Part shown: in pieces, positions 34,201 through 43,700 of the stretch
How the letters are laid out: each line of letters opens with the position of its first letter
Position numbering within the stretch: position 1 is the stretch's first letter
From: Chitinophaga sp. HK235
Lineage (GTDB): Bacteria > Bacteroidota > Bacteroidia > Chitinophagales > Chitinophagaceae
DNA: 64,000 nt
Reading direction: 5' to 3'
NCBI RefSeq assembly: GCF_018255755.1
Contig: NZ_CP073766.1
Coordinates: 682,001-746,000, forward strand
Program-made: the position numbers and the translations under genes
Notes under the pieces: generated by a model
Told to the model about the DNA's origin: nothing
The model's input: only the letters and a program-made list of their open reading frames with translations
Databases searched by the model: none

Positions 34201-35296
34201 ATGACAATAGAGCAACTTAAAGCTATGAGGGACCGTCTTTACGTCCTGGGAGGTTTTCTTTAACGTCCCTGACCGATTAGCTAAAATAGAAAACGACAAA
34301 CAATTAAGCCTGGCCCCCGGTTTTTGGGATGATAACGCCAGAGCTACGGCTATCCTGAAAGAAATCAAGGTAAACAAATATTGGGTTGACCTTTATGATC
34401 AGGTACAGACTGCTATCGAAGACAGCAGCGTACTCAATGATTTCTTCAAAGAAGGAGAAGCAACGGAAGAAGAAGTAGCGCAGGCTTACAGCAACGCGTT
34501 GTCTGCTTTGGAAGACCTGGAATTCAAATCCACCTTGAATCAGCCGGAAGACGAAATGCCGGCAGTACTGACAATCAACTCCGGCGCGGGTGGTACCGAA
34601 AGCCAGGATTGGGCGGAGATGCTGCTGCGTATGTATCGGATGTATGGTGAAAAACAAGGCTGGAAAGTTTCTGAAATCGATACCCAATACGGGGAGGGCG
34701 CCGGTATTAAATCTGCCACCCTCGAATTCGATGGAGACTTTGCCTACGGACATCTGAAAGCAGAAAGCGGTGTACATCGCCTGGTACGTATTTCCCCGTT
34801 TGATTCAAATGCACGCAGGCATACTTCCTTCGCTTCCGTATATGTATATCCGTTAGTGAACGACACGATCGAGATCGCTGTCAATCCTGCCGATCTGGAA
34901 TGGGAGTTTTACCGTTCCGGTGGTAAAGGCGGACAAAACGTAAACAAAGTGGAGACAGCTGTGCGATTGAAGCACGTTCCTTCCGGCATCATCATCGAAT
35001 GTCAGCAGGCACGTACACAAGGTGAGAACCGTGAAAAAGCACTCACCATGCTGAAATCCCGTCTGTATGAAGAAGAACTGCGTAAACGCGAAGAGCTGAA
35101 AAACGCTGCCAATGCCAACAAACGTAAAATCGAATGGGGCTCGCAGATCAGGTCTTACGTATTTCACCCCTATAAAATGATCAAAGACCACCGCACCGAC
35201 TATGAAGTAGGTAACGTGGGTCCCGTGATGGACGGTGAGCTGAATGGTTTTATCAAGGCTTACCTGATGATGCAGAAGGAAGAGGACAATAATTGA
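34201..35296 (+). CDS. prfB: Peptide chain release factor 2, with programmed +1 frameshift
   Basis: The joined product has 364 residues. Twenty codons from 34201 end at CTT (34258-34260) followed by the stop TAA (34261-34263) and C. Shifting +1 at CTT resumes at AAC (34262) and runs to 35296 as normal RF2: NVPDRLAKIEN, APGFWDDN, the stop-codon-reading SPF tripeptide (RISPFDSN) and GGQ (GGKGGQNVNKVE). A Shine-Dalgarno-like GGGAGG at 34248-34253 sits 4 nt before CTT, as in known prfB shift sites. The unusual part is UAA in place of the normal UGA, because RF1 also reads UAA. That weakens the usual feedback logic. No other gene is in the unit. Confidence 0.93.
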
Positions 35297-35412
35297 TAAC
35301 AATAGGTAAATAATGAATAGGTTTCTGCTGCAAATTGCTTTGTAAATTTGCAGCGGAAACTTTTTTTGTTATTAGTTGATTCTTAATTGATACACCAACA
35401 AAATCTGAGGAA

Positions 35413-37044
35413 ATGAATACAGGATATTTTGAATATGCAGCACCTGCGAATGAGCCAGTACTGAGTTATGCACCGGGTTCTCCGGAAAGGGCTGCGCTGA
35501 AGAAGCAATTGGCAGCCTTTAAAGCTGAAGTGGCAGATATTCCAATGTATATCGGTGGTAAGGAAGTTCGCACCGGTAATACTGTGGATCTCCGTCCGCC
35601 GCATGAAATCAAACACAAGTTGGGCCATTTCCACCAGGGCGATGCTTCCCATGTAAAAGCCGCTATCGCTGCCGCACTGGAAGCCCGCGAAAAATGGGCG
35701 AACATGGACTGGGAACAACGTGCCGGCATCTTCCTGCGTGCAGCTGATCTGATCGCCACCAAATACCGTTTCCACATAAACGGGGCCACTATGCTCGGTC
35801 AAAGTAAAAATGCCTTCCAGGCAGAGATCGACAGCGCCTGCGAACTGATCGACTTCCTCCGTTATAATGTTCACTTCCTGAGCGAAATCTACCGCCAACA
35901 GCCTGTAAGCGCACCTGGCATTCACAACAGAATGGAATACCGTCCGCTGGAAGGTTTCGTACTGGCCGTGACACCATTCAACTTCACCGCTATTGCCGGC
36001 AACCTGCCTACTTCCGCTGCCATGTGTGGTAACGTAGTAGTATGGAAACCTGCCAACACACAGGTATTTGCGGCTAACATGATCATGAAGATCCTGATTG
36101 AAGCTGGTCTGCCTGAAGGTGTTATCAACCTCGTATACGCCGGCGGTCCGCTGATCGGTGATATCTGCTTCGCAGATCCGCATTTTGCAGGTATCCACTT
36201 CACCGGCTCTACCGGTGTGTTCCAGACCATGTGGAAAACCATCGGCGAAAACATCCACAAATACAAATCCTATCCCCGCATCGTAGGTGAAACCGGTGGT
36301 AAGGACTTCGTGGTAGTACACAAATCCGCTGACGTGGACATCGCTGTGACTGCACTCGCCCGTGGCGCTTTCGAATACCAGGGTCAGAAATGCTCTGCCG
36401 CTTCCCGCGCTTATATACCAAGCAATCTTGCAGACGAAATAAAATCAAAACTGGTCGCTGAAATTAAAACCATGAAAATGGGTACCACAGAAGATTTCAG
36501 CAACTTCATCAATGCCGTGATCGATGAAAGATCTTTTGATAAGATCGCTCAATACATCGACAACGCTAAAAACGATCCTAAGGCTAAAGTCATTGCCGGC
36601 GGTAATTACAACAAAACAGAAGGTTACTTCATCGAGCCAACTGTGATCGAAGCTGCCGATCCTAAGTACGTGACAATGCGCGAAGAAATCTTCGGACCCG
36701 TATTAACGATCTATGTTTACGAAGCAGATAAATTTGAAGATTTACTGACTACCGTTGATTCTACTTCTGAATACGCGCTCACCGGTGCTATCATTGCTCA
36801 GGACCGCTATGCAGTAGAACTGGCCACCAGAAAACTGGTGAACAGTGCAGGTAACTTCTACATCAACGATAAGCCAACCGGCGCAGTTGTAGGCCAGCAG
36901 CCTTTCGGCGGCGCCCGTGCTTCCGGTACCAACGATAAAGCCGGTTCCATGCTGAACCTCTACCGTTGGCTGAGTGCAAGAAGCATCAAGGAAACTTTCG
37001 TTCCGGCTACCGATTACCGTTATCCGTTCCTGAAAGAAGCTTAA
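35413..37044 (+). CDS. pruA: L-glutamate gamma-semialdehyde dehydrogenase
   Basis: An NAD-dependent aldehyde dehydrogenase of 543 residues that oxidises glutamate semialdehyde (or pyrroline-5-carboxylate) to glutamate. The general base is Glu293 (VGETGGKDF) and the nucleophile Cys327 (YQGQKCSAASRAY). The cofactor region VTPFNFTAIAGNLPTSAA and the C-terminal PFGGARASGTNDKAG match the P5CDH group. No proline dehydrogenase is fused or adjacent. It can take its substrate from ornithine aminotransferase, encoded at 1136-2374. It has its own terminator at 37069-37098. Confidence 0.95.
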   Translation: MNTGYFEYAAPANEPVLSYAPGSPERAALKKQLAAFKAEVADIPMYIGGKEVRTGNTVDLRPPHEIKHKLGHFHQGDASHVKAAIAAALEAREKWANMDWEQRAGIFLRAADLIATKYRFHINGATMLGQSKNAFQAEIDSACELIDFLRYNVHFLSEIYRQQPVSAPGIHNRMEYRPLEGFVLAVTPFNFTAIAGNLPTSAAMCGNVVVWKPANTQVFAANMIMKILIEAGLPEGVINLVYAGGPLIGDICFADPHFAGIHFTGSTGVFQTMWKTIGENIHKYKSYPRIVGETGGKDFVVVHKSADVDIAVTALARGAFEYQGQKCSAASRAYIPSNLADEIKSKLVAEIKTMKMGTTEDFSNFINAVIDERSFDKIAQYIDNAKNDPKAKVIAGGNYNKTEGYFIEPTVIEAADPKYVTMREEIFGPVLTIYVYEADKFEDLLTTVDSTSEYALTGAIIAQDRYAVELATRKLVNSAGNFYINDKPTGAVVGQQPFGGARASGTNDKAGSMLNLYRWLSARSIKETFVPATDYRYPFLKEA

Positions 37045-37068
37045 TGTGAAATGTTCATGACTTGATAT

Positions 37069-37098
37069 AAAGGCGGTGAATGTATATTCACCGCCTTT
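37069..37098 (+). terminator. Terminator after pruA
   Basis: AAAGGCGGTGAAT at 37069-37081 pairs perfectly with ATTCACCGCCTTT at 37086-37098 (13 bp, 4-nt loop). Confidence 0.75.
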
Positions 37099-37131
37099 TA
37101 CTTATTTTGTAAGCGAAAACAATATGACGAT

Positions 37132-37521
37132 ATGGAGGCTCCAAAGGAAGATATAATTACCATCGTGAAGGGATATTTTGAAGAACGCCACAAAATATGG
37201 CGGGTAGGGGATCTTGAGCAACGTCTGATTGCCAACGGTTACCAGCCACAGGTAGCCAGCCGTGAGGCTCTTATGGCTTTTGGAAATTTTTTCAAAGAGA
37301 AGAAAAGGAAAGATGGTGTCAGGGTATTGGTTTACCTGGGATTGGCCGCCGTATTTCTGATAAGAATATTACTGATGAGTAACAAGATTGGCAACGTACC
37401 GGAAGTGTCCGGATTTCTGGCCCTTACTGCGTTTGCACTGGTGATGGGGCTGATCGGATTGCTGAAATTGTTTCAGCTGAGAGAGGAAATTGTTTCTTTC
37501 AGAGACCTGCGTAAACTGTAG
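37132..37521 (+). CDS. Hypothetical protein with two C-terminal membrane helices
   Basis: The protein has 129 residues. The first 60 are soluble and charged (IVKGYFEERHKIWRVGDLEQ), followed by hydrophobic segments at about 63-80 and 88-112 and a basic tail. I do not recognise it. It starts 34 nt after the pruA terminator. No conserved motif is visible. Confidence 0.55.
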   Translation: MEAPKEDIITIVKGYFEERHKIWRVGDLEQRLIANGYQPQVASREALMAFGNFFKEKKRKDGVRVLVYLGLAAVFLIRILLMSNKIGNVPEVSGFLALTAFALVMGLIGLLKLFQLREEIVSFRDLRKL

Positions 37522-37532
37522 GCTACTACTGC

Positions 37533-37667
37533 ATGTGCTATCGCTGGCAGAATGATACTACACTGAATACAACTATCCTGCACTATGGACATGGTAACGA
37601 CGTCCCGCTGCTGGACAGTACTATGAAAGTTTACCACCTGCAACGGGACGGCTGGATTACCGAATAA
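37533..37667 (+). pseudogene. Short reading frame, possible gene remnant
   Basis: An open frame of 44 codons (ATG at 37533, TAA at 37665-37667). The translation includes CYRWQNDTTLN, ILHYGHGNDVP and VYHLQRDGWITE. Codon use and residue mix look protein-like, and it ends in a way typical of a C-terminus, but there is no start context. It may be the decayed end of a larger gene. It lies between two convergent genes. Weak evidence. Confidence 0.25.
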
Positions 37668-37673
37668 AAAATA

Positions 37674-38189
37674 TTACATTTTCTTTAATGCTTCCAGCGC
37701 TTCCGTGACATGTTTTTCTCCATCACGGAGACTGTTGAATTCATGCACTACGATACCATTTTTGTCTACCACATAAGTCACACGGCCCGGAATTACAAAG
37801 GTTTTGGGCACCCCAAATAATTTCCTGACTTCATTTTTCGGATCACTCAGCAACGTAAAAGGCAAATTGTGATGCGTTGCAAAACTCCGGTGGGAGGCCA
37901 CGTTATCTGCACTGATACCGATTATCATCGCTCCGTATTTCTGAAAATCATGGTACGAATCACGGAAAGAACAAGCTTCTTTGGTGCATACACTGGTTTC
38001 GTCTTTTGGATAAAAATAAATTACCAGAGGCTGCTTGCCCAGTACTGTGCTGAGGTCGAAGGTTTTACCTTGCTGGTCCTGCAGGCTGAACACAGGCACT
38101 TTGTCTCCGGTTTTTATTTGTCCCTGGGAGGAGGTGCCCCAGAACTGTAAGAAAGCGGCCATAGTAATGATTAGCTTTAATGTTTTCAT
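37674..38189 (-). CDS. Exported Bcp/PrxQ-type peroxiredoxin
   Basis: The protein has 171 residues with a signal peptide (MKTLKLIITMAAFLQFWGTSSQGQ), so it is periplasmic, unlike cytosolic Bcp. The thioredoxin-fold peroxidase motif is SVCTKEACSFRD, with the peroxidatic Cys and a resolving Cys five residues later, the PrxQ pattern. The SDPKNEVRKLFGVPK segment is the usual C-terminal half. It reduces hydrogen peroxide or organic hydroperoxides with thioredoxin-like donors. Confidence 0.88.
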   Translation of the reverse strand: MKTLKLIITMAAFLQFWGTSSQGQIKTGDKVPVFSLQDQQGKTFDLSTVLGKQPLVIYFYPKDETSVCTKEACSFRDSYHDFQKYGAMIIGISADNVASHRSFATHHNLPFTLLSDPKNEVRKLFGVPKTFVIPGRVTYVVDKNGIVVHEFNSLRDGEKHVTEALEALKKM

Positions 38190-38256
38190 AGCTTCTATTT
38201 GCTATTACTAAAGTACGACAGATGAAGGTAAATCAGGACAACTAATTTCCCCGACA

Positions 38257-38886
38257 TCAGAAGTGAAAGTTGACCCCAAACTGTATATTGTTAATACCAA
38301 AGTTTTTGAAGAGTCCTACCTGTGTGTAATTGTTTTTGGTGTCCCCTACATCGGTCGTAGTCCGATTGGCGCTAAACATAGATCCAAGATTCATGGTCAC
38401 AGAAAAGGCCGGCGTTATATGAAAAAGCAGTCCGGGTGTGATGTTCAGACCATAATTTGTCTCTTTGGTTTTGGGATAGTAGACATTATTGGGCCAATCG
38501 GAATGCGCATCTATGGAACCAAAAGTAACGCCTAGTGAACCGTCTGCATATACTGATAATTTATTCCAGATGGATTGTTCGTACCGTACAAAAGGGCTGA
38601 TAGTCCAGAAATTTGTTTTGTACTGCGATATTCCTTGTTTGCTGCTGGAATAAGAGAGCTGAATACCCAGTGCCCAATGCTCATTCAGATAATAACCATA
38701 GGCAGGAGCTATACTAAAACCGGATGAGCTTACTTTTTCGGGGTAGCGTCCCCCTTCCGTCGGTTTGGTATTGGAGTCGTAATAATTAAATCCAAGGCTG
38801 ACGAAGTTCTTTTTTTGTTGGGCCCGCAGTGTATGCGAAGACAGGAAGGCGCTTACAGCCAGTACAGATAAAAAGATTTGTTTCAT
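38257..38886 (-). CDS. Outer-membrane beta-barrel protein
   Basis: The protein has 209 residues. A signal peptide (about residues 1-22, ending LRAQ) precedes alternating amphipathic strands typical of an eight-stranded porin-like barrel (PorT/OMP_b-brl type): FVSLGFNYYD, ALGIQLSYSSS, FWTISPFVRYEQ, and the C-terminal NNIQFGVNFHF, where the last residue is Phe, the outer-membrane sorting signal. No ligand is evident. It is in the same orientation as the peroxiredoxin, 67 nt apart. Confidence 0.8.
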   Translation of the reverse strand: MKQIFLSVLAVSAFLSSHTLRAQQKKNFVSLGFNYYDSNTKPTEGGRYPEKVSSSGFSIAPAYGYYLNEHWALGIQLSYSSSKQGISQYKTNFWTISPFVRYEQSIWNKLSVYADGSLGVTFGSIDAHSDWPNNVYYPKTKETNYGLNITPGLLFHITPAFSVTMNLGSMFSANRTTTDVGDTKNNYTQVGLFKNFGINNIQFGVNFHF

Positions 38887-39012
38887 AAAATGGCGATATT
38901 TAATATAATTTGTTCGCTATTTATATCAATCCTCCTATAGTAAAAAATAAAAAGAGGGAATATTTATCCAGTAGTTTATGATATTCACCTTTTTATGTGT
39001 GGCATTAATCAT

Positions 39013-39020
39013 TATTTTTG
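39013..39020 (+). promoter_or_regulatory. -7 box of the pyrR promoter
   Basis: TATTTTTG lies 20 nt before the TTG start codon at 39041. The -33 element is a T run (TTTT) 19 nt upstream. Confidence 0.5.
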
Positions 39021-39040
39021 GCGTCTAAAAACGTTGTGTT

Positions 39041-39571
39041 TTGAAAACCATACTAAACGGTAAGCAGCTGGCTATTACGATAGACAGGCTTTGCCATCAG
39101 CTGATAGAGAATCATTTGCAGTTTGAAAACACGGTGCTGATAGGACTGCAGCCACGGGGCATCTACCTGAGCGACAGAATCTATGAAACATTAAAGAAAT
39201 TGCTACCGGATGCTACTATCCATTACGGAAAGCTTGATATTACTTTTTACAGAGATGATTACAATAAGGGTAAAACCCTGCATGTGCCCAGTGAAACCAA
39301 CATAAATTTTTCCATTGAAAACAAGAAGGTGGTGCTGATAGATGATGTATTGTATACAGGACGGACCATTCGTTCAGCGCTGGATGCCATGCTTGACTTC
39401 GGCCGGCCTGCGTCGGTGGAACTGCTGGCCTTGATAGACCGGCGTTTTAGCCGTCAGCTGCCCATTCAGCCCGATTATACCGGGCGCACCATTGATGCCT
39501 TTATTTCCCAGAAAGTAAGGGTATTGTGGGAGCAAAGAGACGGTAAAGATGAAGTAATTCTGGTTGATTAA
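39041..39571 (+). CDS. pyrR: PyrR: uracil phosphoribosyltransferase / pyr operon regulator
   Basis: The protein has 176 residues, start TTG at 39041. The PRPP-binding block VVLIDDVLYTGRTIRSAL is complete, preceded by LIGLQPRGIYLSDRI and followed by ALIDRRFSRQLPIQ. PyrR binds pyrimidine-gene leader RNA in Firmicutes and has weak uracil phosphoribosyltransferase activity; in Bacteroidota the regulatory role is not proven. It precedes pyrB by 50 nt on the same strand. The leader before pyrB is too short to hold the classical PyrR-binding terminator/antiterminator. Confidence 0.9.
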   Translation: MKTILNGKQLAITIDRLCHQLIENHLQFENTVLIGLQPRGIYLSDRIYETLKKLLPDATIHYGKLDITFYRDDYNKGKTLHVPSETNINFSIENKKVVLIDDVLYTGRTIRSALDAMLDFGRPASVELLALIDRRFSRQLPIQPDYTGRTIDAFISQKVRVLWEQRDGKDEVILVD

Positions 39572-39606
39572 CATAAACCGGATTTCACAATTCAGATTTC
39601 ACCCTT

Positions 39607-39614
39607 TATATTTG
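39607..39614 (+). promoter_or_regulatory. -7 box of the pyrB promoter
   Basis: TATATTTG is 7 nt before the pyrB ATG at 39622. A leaderless pyrB transcript is possible in addition to read-through from pyrR. The -33 match is partial (TTTC). Confidence 0.45.
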
Positions 39615-39621
39615 CACATTA

Positions 39622-40555
39622 ATGTCACTTTCTGTAAAACACTTACTCGGAATTCGCGATCTGCAGCGCCAGGATATAGAACTTATTTTTCAAACAGCCG
39701 ACCAGTTTAAGGAGGTTTTACAAAGGCCGATTAAAAAAGTTCCCACGCTGCGCGACACTACTATTGTAAATTTATTTTTTGAGAACTCAACACGTACCCG
39801 CATCTCTTTTGAGCTGGCGGAAAAAACGACTGGGCGCAGACACCATTAACTTTTCTGCTTCCGGCTCGTCCGTTTCCAAAGGAGAGACGCTGATCGATAC
39901 GGTCAACAACATCCTGTCCATGAAAGTGGACGTGGTGGTGATGCGCCATTCGGCCAGCGGTGCGCCACACTTCCTGGCCAAACATATCAACGTGCCCATT
40001 CTCAATGCCGGCGATGGTATCAATGAACATCCCACTCAGGCCTTGCTGGACGCTTTCTCTATCCGGGAAAAACTGGGCAGCGTGGAAGGTAAAAAAGTGG
40101 CCATATGTGGTGATATCATGCATTCCCGTGTGGCTCTCTCCAACATCTATTGCCTGAAAAAGCTGGGTGCTGAAGTAACGGTTGTAGGTCCTCCCACACT
40201 GATTCCAAAATATATGGCGGCAGCCCTGGGCGTTAATGTTAGTTACAATATCCGCGAAGCCCTGCAATGGTGCGACGTGGCCAACATACTGCGTATACAG
40301 CTCGAAAGGCAGAACACTCCGCTGTTCTCTTCCCTGCGCGAATATTCCCTGGCCTACGGCGTTAACCGCCAGCTGCTCGATAGCCTGAACAAGGAAGTCG
40401 TGATCATGCACCCAGGTCCTATCAACCGTGGTGTGGAAGTAGACTCAGATGTGGCCGACTCCGGACAGTCCATCATTCTCGACCAGGTAGAAAACGGTGT
40501 AGCGGTAAGAATGGCTGCATTGTATCTGCTGGCAGGTAAGAAGGGGGAACTGTGA
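39622..40555 (+). CDS. pyrB: Aspartate carbamoyltransferase, frameshifted in an A6 run
   Basis: The gene should encode about 310 residues that join carbamoyl phosphate and aspartate. The reading frame breaks at the run of six A at 39821-39826: the first part reads through FFENSTRTRISFELAEK and stops at 39847-39849, while the remainder (RLGADTINFSASGSSVSKGE) is in another frame. One A fewer gives GAA AAA CGA CTG and restores the family sequence exactly. The STRTR carbamoyl-phosphate loop, MRHSASGAPHF and HPGPINRGVEVDSDVAD are all intact. Either a sequencing error, a recent mutation, or transcriptional slippage; the first is most likely for an otherwise undecayed gene. Confidence 0.88.
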
Positions 40556-40745
40556 TGTAGCTTGATACTACTGATGTTCCTGATGGGCGTTGATTAGTGC
40601 TGATTTTAGGTTAAAACATTTTTATAAAATAAAACAGGGCATATCATTGATATGCCCTGTTTTATTTTAAGCTATTATTCTTCCTTTATTATTCATATAA
40701 ATCTCCGCTCATCAGGAACATCAGTAGTATCAAGCTACATCACAG
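40550..40745. repeat. Perfect 35-bp inverted repeat spanning pyrB and susC gene ends
   Basis: The 35 bases at 40550-40584 are the exact reverse complement of 40711-40745. The left arm includes the pyrB stop and the right arm the susC stop and last codons, so the two convergent genes share the same 3' end sequence. Pairing extends imperfectly inward for about 20 more bases. The 126-nt centre holds the second palindrome at 40626-40668. Confidence 0.9.
40626..40668. terminator. Perfect 21-bp palindrome, bidirectional terminator
   Basis: Positions 40626-40646 pair perfectly with 40648-40668 around a single central T; the core is GGGCATAT/ATATGCCC flanked by AAAATAAAAC and GTTTTATTTT. The A/T flanks give a T run on both strands, as in a bidirectional intrinsic terminator for pyrB and susC. 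Confidence 0.85.
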
Positions 40746-43700
40746 TTATGTTGAGTCCAATCGTATACGATCTGAAAAACGGATAGGCGTTACCGATATA
40801 TCCCCCTGCTTGTTCAGGATCGTAATATCTGATCTTCATTTTGGTAGTTTCCCAGAGGTCCTGACCAGAGAAATAGAGGCGCAGATTTCTGACGCTGATT
40901 CTTTTGAGCCACGCGGCGGGAAGGCTATAACCTATCTGTAGATTTTTAAGGCGGATGTAGGCTCCGTTCATGGCCCAATGGCTGGAGGGGACCGTGTTCT
41001 GTGCATCCCGCAGGTAAAGACGGGGAAATAATGCATCGGGATGATCCGGTGTCCAGTGGTCCAGGTTGATATCCCAGGGTTGCTGCCAGCCGCTGGTAAA
41101 CGGAACATTATAACGGGGATCCGGCATTACTTTCCGGTTGCTGACACCCTGGAAGAAGACAGAGACTTCTATGCCTTTCCAGGAGAAACCTGCGTCTATG
41201 CCGTAGGCCAGCTGAGGGTCTGTACTGCCTAGGTAAACGAGATCTTTGTTGTCGATACGTTTATCACCGTTGATGTCGCGGTAGCGAAGGTCACCAGGAC
41301 CTGTTTTGTCGCTTTGGAAGGCATGCTGCTGCACTTCGGCAGTTGTTTGGAAATAGCCGTCGGTCATGTATCCAAACAGAGAGGAATATGGGTAACCAGG
41401 TATGCCCAGGTTCCAGCCTGGTTGCGGGTTCACGCCATCGTTGCGCAATACTTTTGTCTGGTTGTTAAACAGATTGGCGTTGAGGTACCAGGTAAAAGGT
41501 CCATGACTGCTTCTCCAGCCGGCATTCAATTCCCAGCCCCATGATCTCATCTCACCGGTATTAAAGCGTAATGGCCATGCACCTGCTGTCGAAGGCAGTT
41601 GTACGGGTATCCGCATATCGCGGTTGTGTTTCACGAAGTAGTCTGCAGAAAGGGTCAGCCTGCCCCGGAAAAGAGTAGCATCCCAGCCATAGTTGTTGGT
41701 TGAAATGTTTTCCCAGCCGGAAGCCTGCGGGATGGGATTTTTATAAACAAAAGGAGAGAACGGATTATTGAAGCCGAAAGTAAAAGTACTGAGTCTTTCA
41801 TCATTATCAATCATGTTCCAGCTATTGACATTGCCCAGTCGGCCCCAGGACCAGCGTAGTTTGAACTCATTGAAAAAATGCAGTGCATGGTTAAACCATT
41901 CCTCATTGTTGAGCCGCCACCCGGCGGAGAAGGAAGGAAATGCCTGCCATTGTTCTACCGGCGCAAATGCGCTGCTGTGTTGTGATAAACGGGCACCTAT
42001 CAGGTTTGCTTCCAGCAGATAACGGTTGTCATAGTTGTAATTGAATTTTCCGAACAAAGACATCAGCGTACCGCTGGCCAGTTGTGTCATATTGTATTGT
42101 GGAGGGTTGCTGAATCGGTATGCATCCACTTCCGCTTTCGTGATATTGTAGGAGGCAGCAGTATGCTGGTCTGTATTATAGGTTTCCTGCGTATAGCCAC
42201 CGAGGAGATGTATATTATGTTTATTGATTCTGGTATCGTAATCGGCCAGTAGCTGCAGGTTACCGCCTTTAGCCTGTAGTCTGCTTTGCTGCAGCAGATT
42301 GTTTTTTTGTACAGCGTCTACCGGTGCTATCTGGTTCCAGAGCTCAATCGTGTTGCGTCCGAGGTTATCGTGCAGCGTATGTTTCTGCGGGCTGTAGATC
42401 AGCCGTAGGGTAAGGCCTTTGGCAAGGCTGTCTGCCCGTAGGGTGAATACGGCATCTATGTAATTGTTTTTTTCTTCGCGGGCGCCGCCATCATGAAGGA
42501 TAGCGTAGATGGGGGCACCACCGAAAGCATAATGTTCTGTGCCAGGTACAAAAATGGGTACATTGCCCGGACCGCGATAAAGCCCTGCCAACAACCCTTG
42601 CGGACCTTCCACCGGCTGTGAAGGAGACAGTGTATTGGTTTGAGCATAGGAGAGGCGGGTTTCGAGGCTGAAGTGTTTACTGAAACGGTTGTTTAGATTG
42701 ACACGCGCATTAACGCGATGGGTCCGGTCCGGCCCTACTGCGAAGATGCCTTGCCGACCGAAGTATCCGAGAGAAGCGGAAAACTGGGTCAGGGAGTCAC
42801 CACCTTTTACAGAGAGATTGTAGTTCTCTACGCCGGTTTTTGTTTTGGTGAGCAGTGGCAGCTGATTAAAATTATAATAGTATTTATAGTATCCGGGATG
42901 AGCATAGTCCAGTGCGTAGTGGTTGCCCGTTTTCATCAGCTCAATTTCATAGGGCTGCCAGGGAGCAAAGCCACCTGCATTTTCCGCCGCTTCATTTTCC
43001 ATGGAGGCCTGCACATAAGAGGGGGGCCGTTTGGGCACGCGGATAGGTGTTTCAAAACCAGCGAGGGTATTGAAGTCGATGGACAACTGACCGGGTTTGC
43101 CACTGCGGGTGGTGACAAGCACTACACCGCCAGCTCCCCGGGCGCCATAAATGGAGGCTGCGGAAGCGTCTTTAAGGATAGATACTGATTCTATGTCATC
43201 GGGATTGAGTACAGCGAGAGAGCCGGGGACCCCGTCTACGATAACAGGTGTATTGTTGCTGCCGGAGTTTACTCCACGTACCTGTATATTAAAACCTTCT
43301 TTGCCTGGCTGTCCGTTGCTGCGGGTGACTACCAGTCCGGTGGCGGTTCCCTGCAGGGCAGCGATGACGTTGGGTACGGGCCTGCTTTTGAGTCTGGCAC
43401 CGTCTATTTGTGCGATGGCGCCGGTGATGTTGGCGCGTTTCTGCAGGCCATAACCCAGCACTATCAGTTCATTGAGTTTTTTCAGATCGGGTTGCAGGGT
43501 GATGGTGATATTGTGTCGGTCTCTAACAGATATTTCCCTGGTTTCAAAGCCTATCAGGGATACGGTAAGGACAGCCTGTCCAGAAGCGAGTTCTAGTTTG
43601 AAGTTACCGTTTTCATTGGTAGCGGTGCCGTTGGAAGTCCCTTGTTCCCGGAGGGATACGCCGCTGAGTGGTACCAGCCCGTCGGTGATGGTGCCGGTAA

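Noticed and set aside
34261..34263. TAA in prfB read as a real truncation
   Set aside because: CTT, an SD-like GGGAGG at the right distance and an immediately continuing RF2 frame match the known programmed frameshift, so the gene is treated as intact.
35383..36321. Minus-strand open frame of 312 codons opposite pruA
   Set aside because: It is antisense to a dehydrogenase with intact active site; residue mix is typical of a shadow frame.
39571..39622. PyrR-responsive attenuator between pyrR and pyrB
   Set aside because: The gap is only 50 nt with no terminator hairpin and contains a -7 box next to the pyrB ATG.
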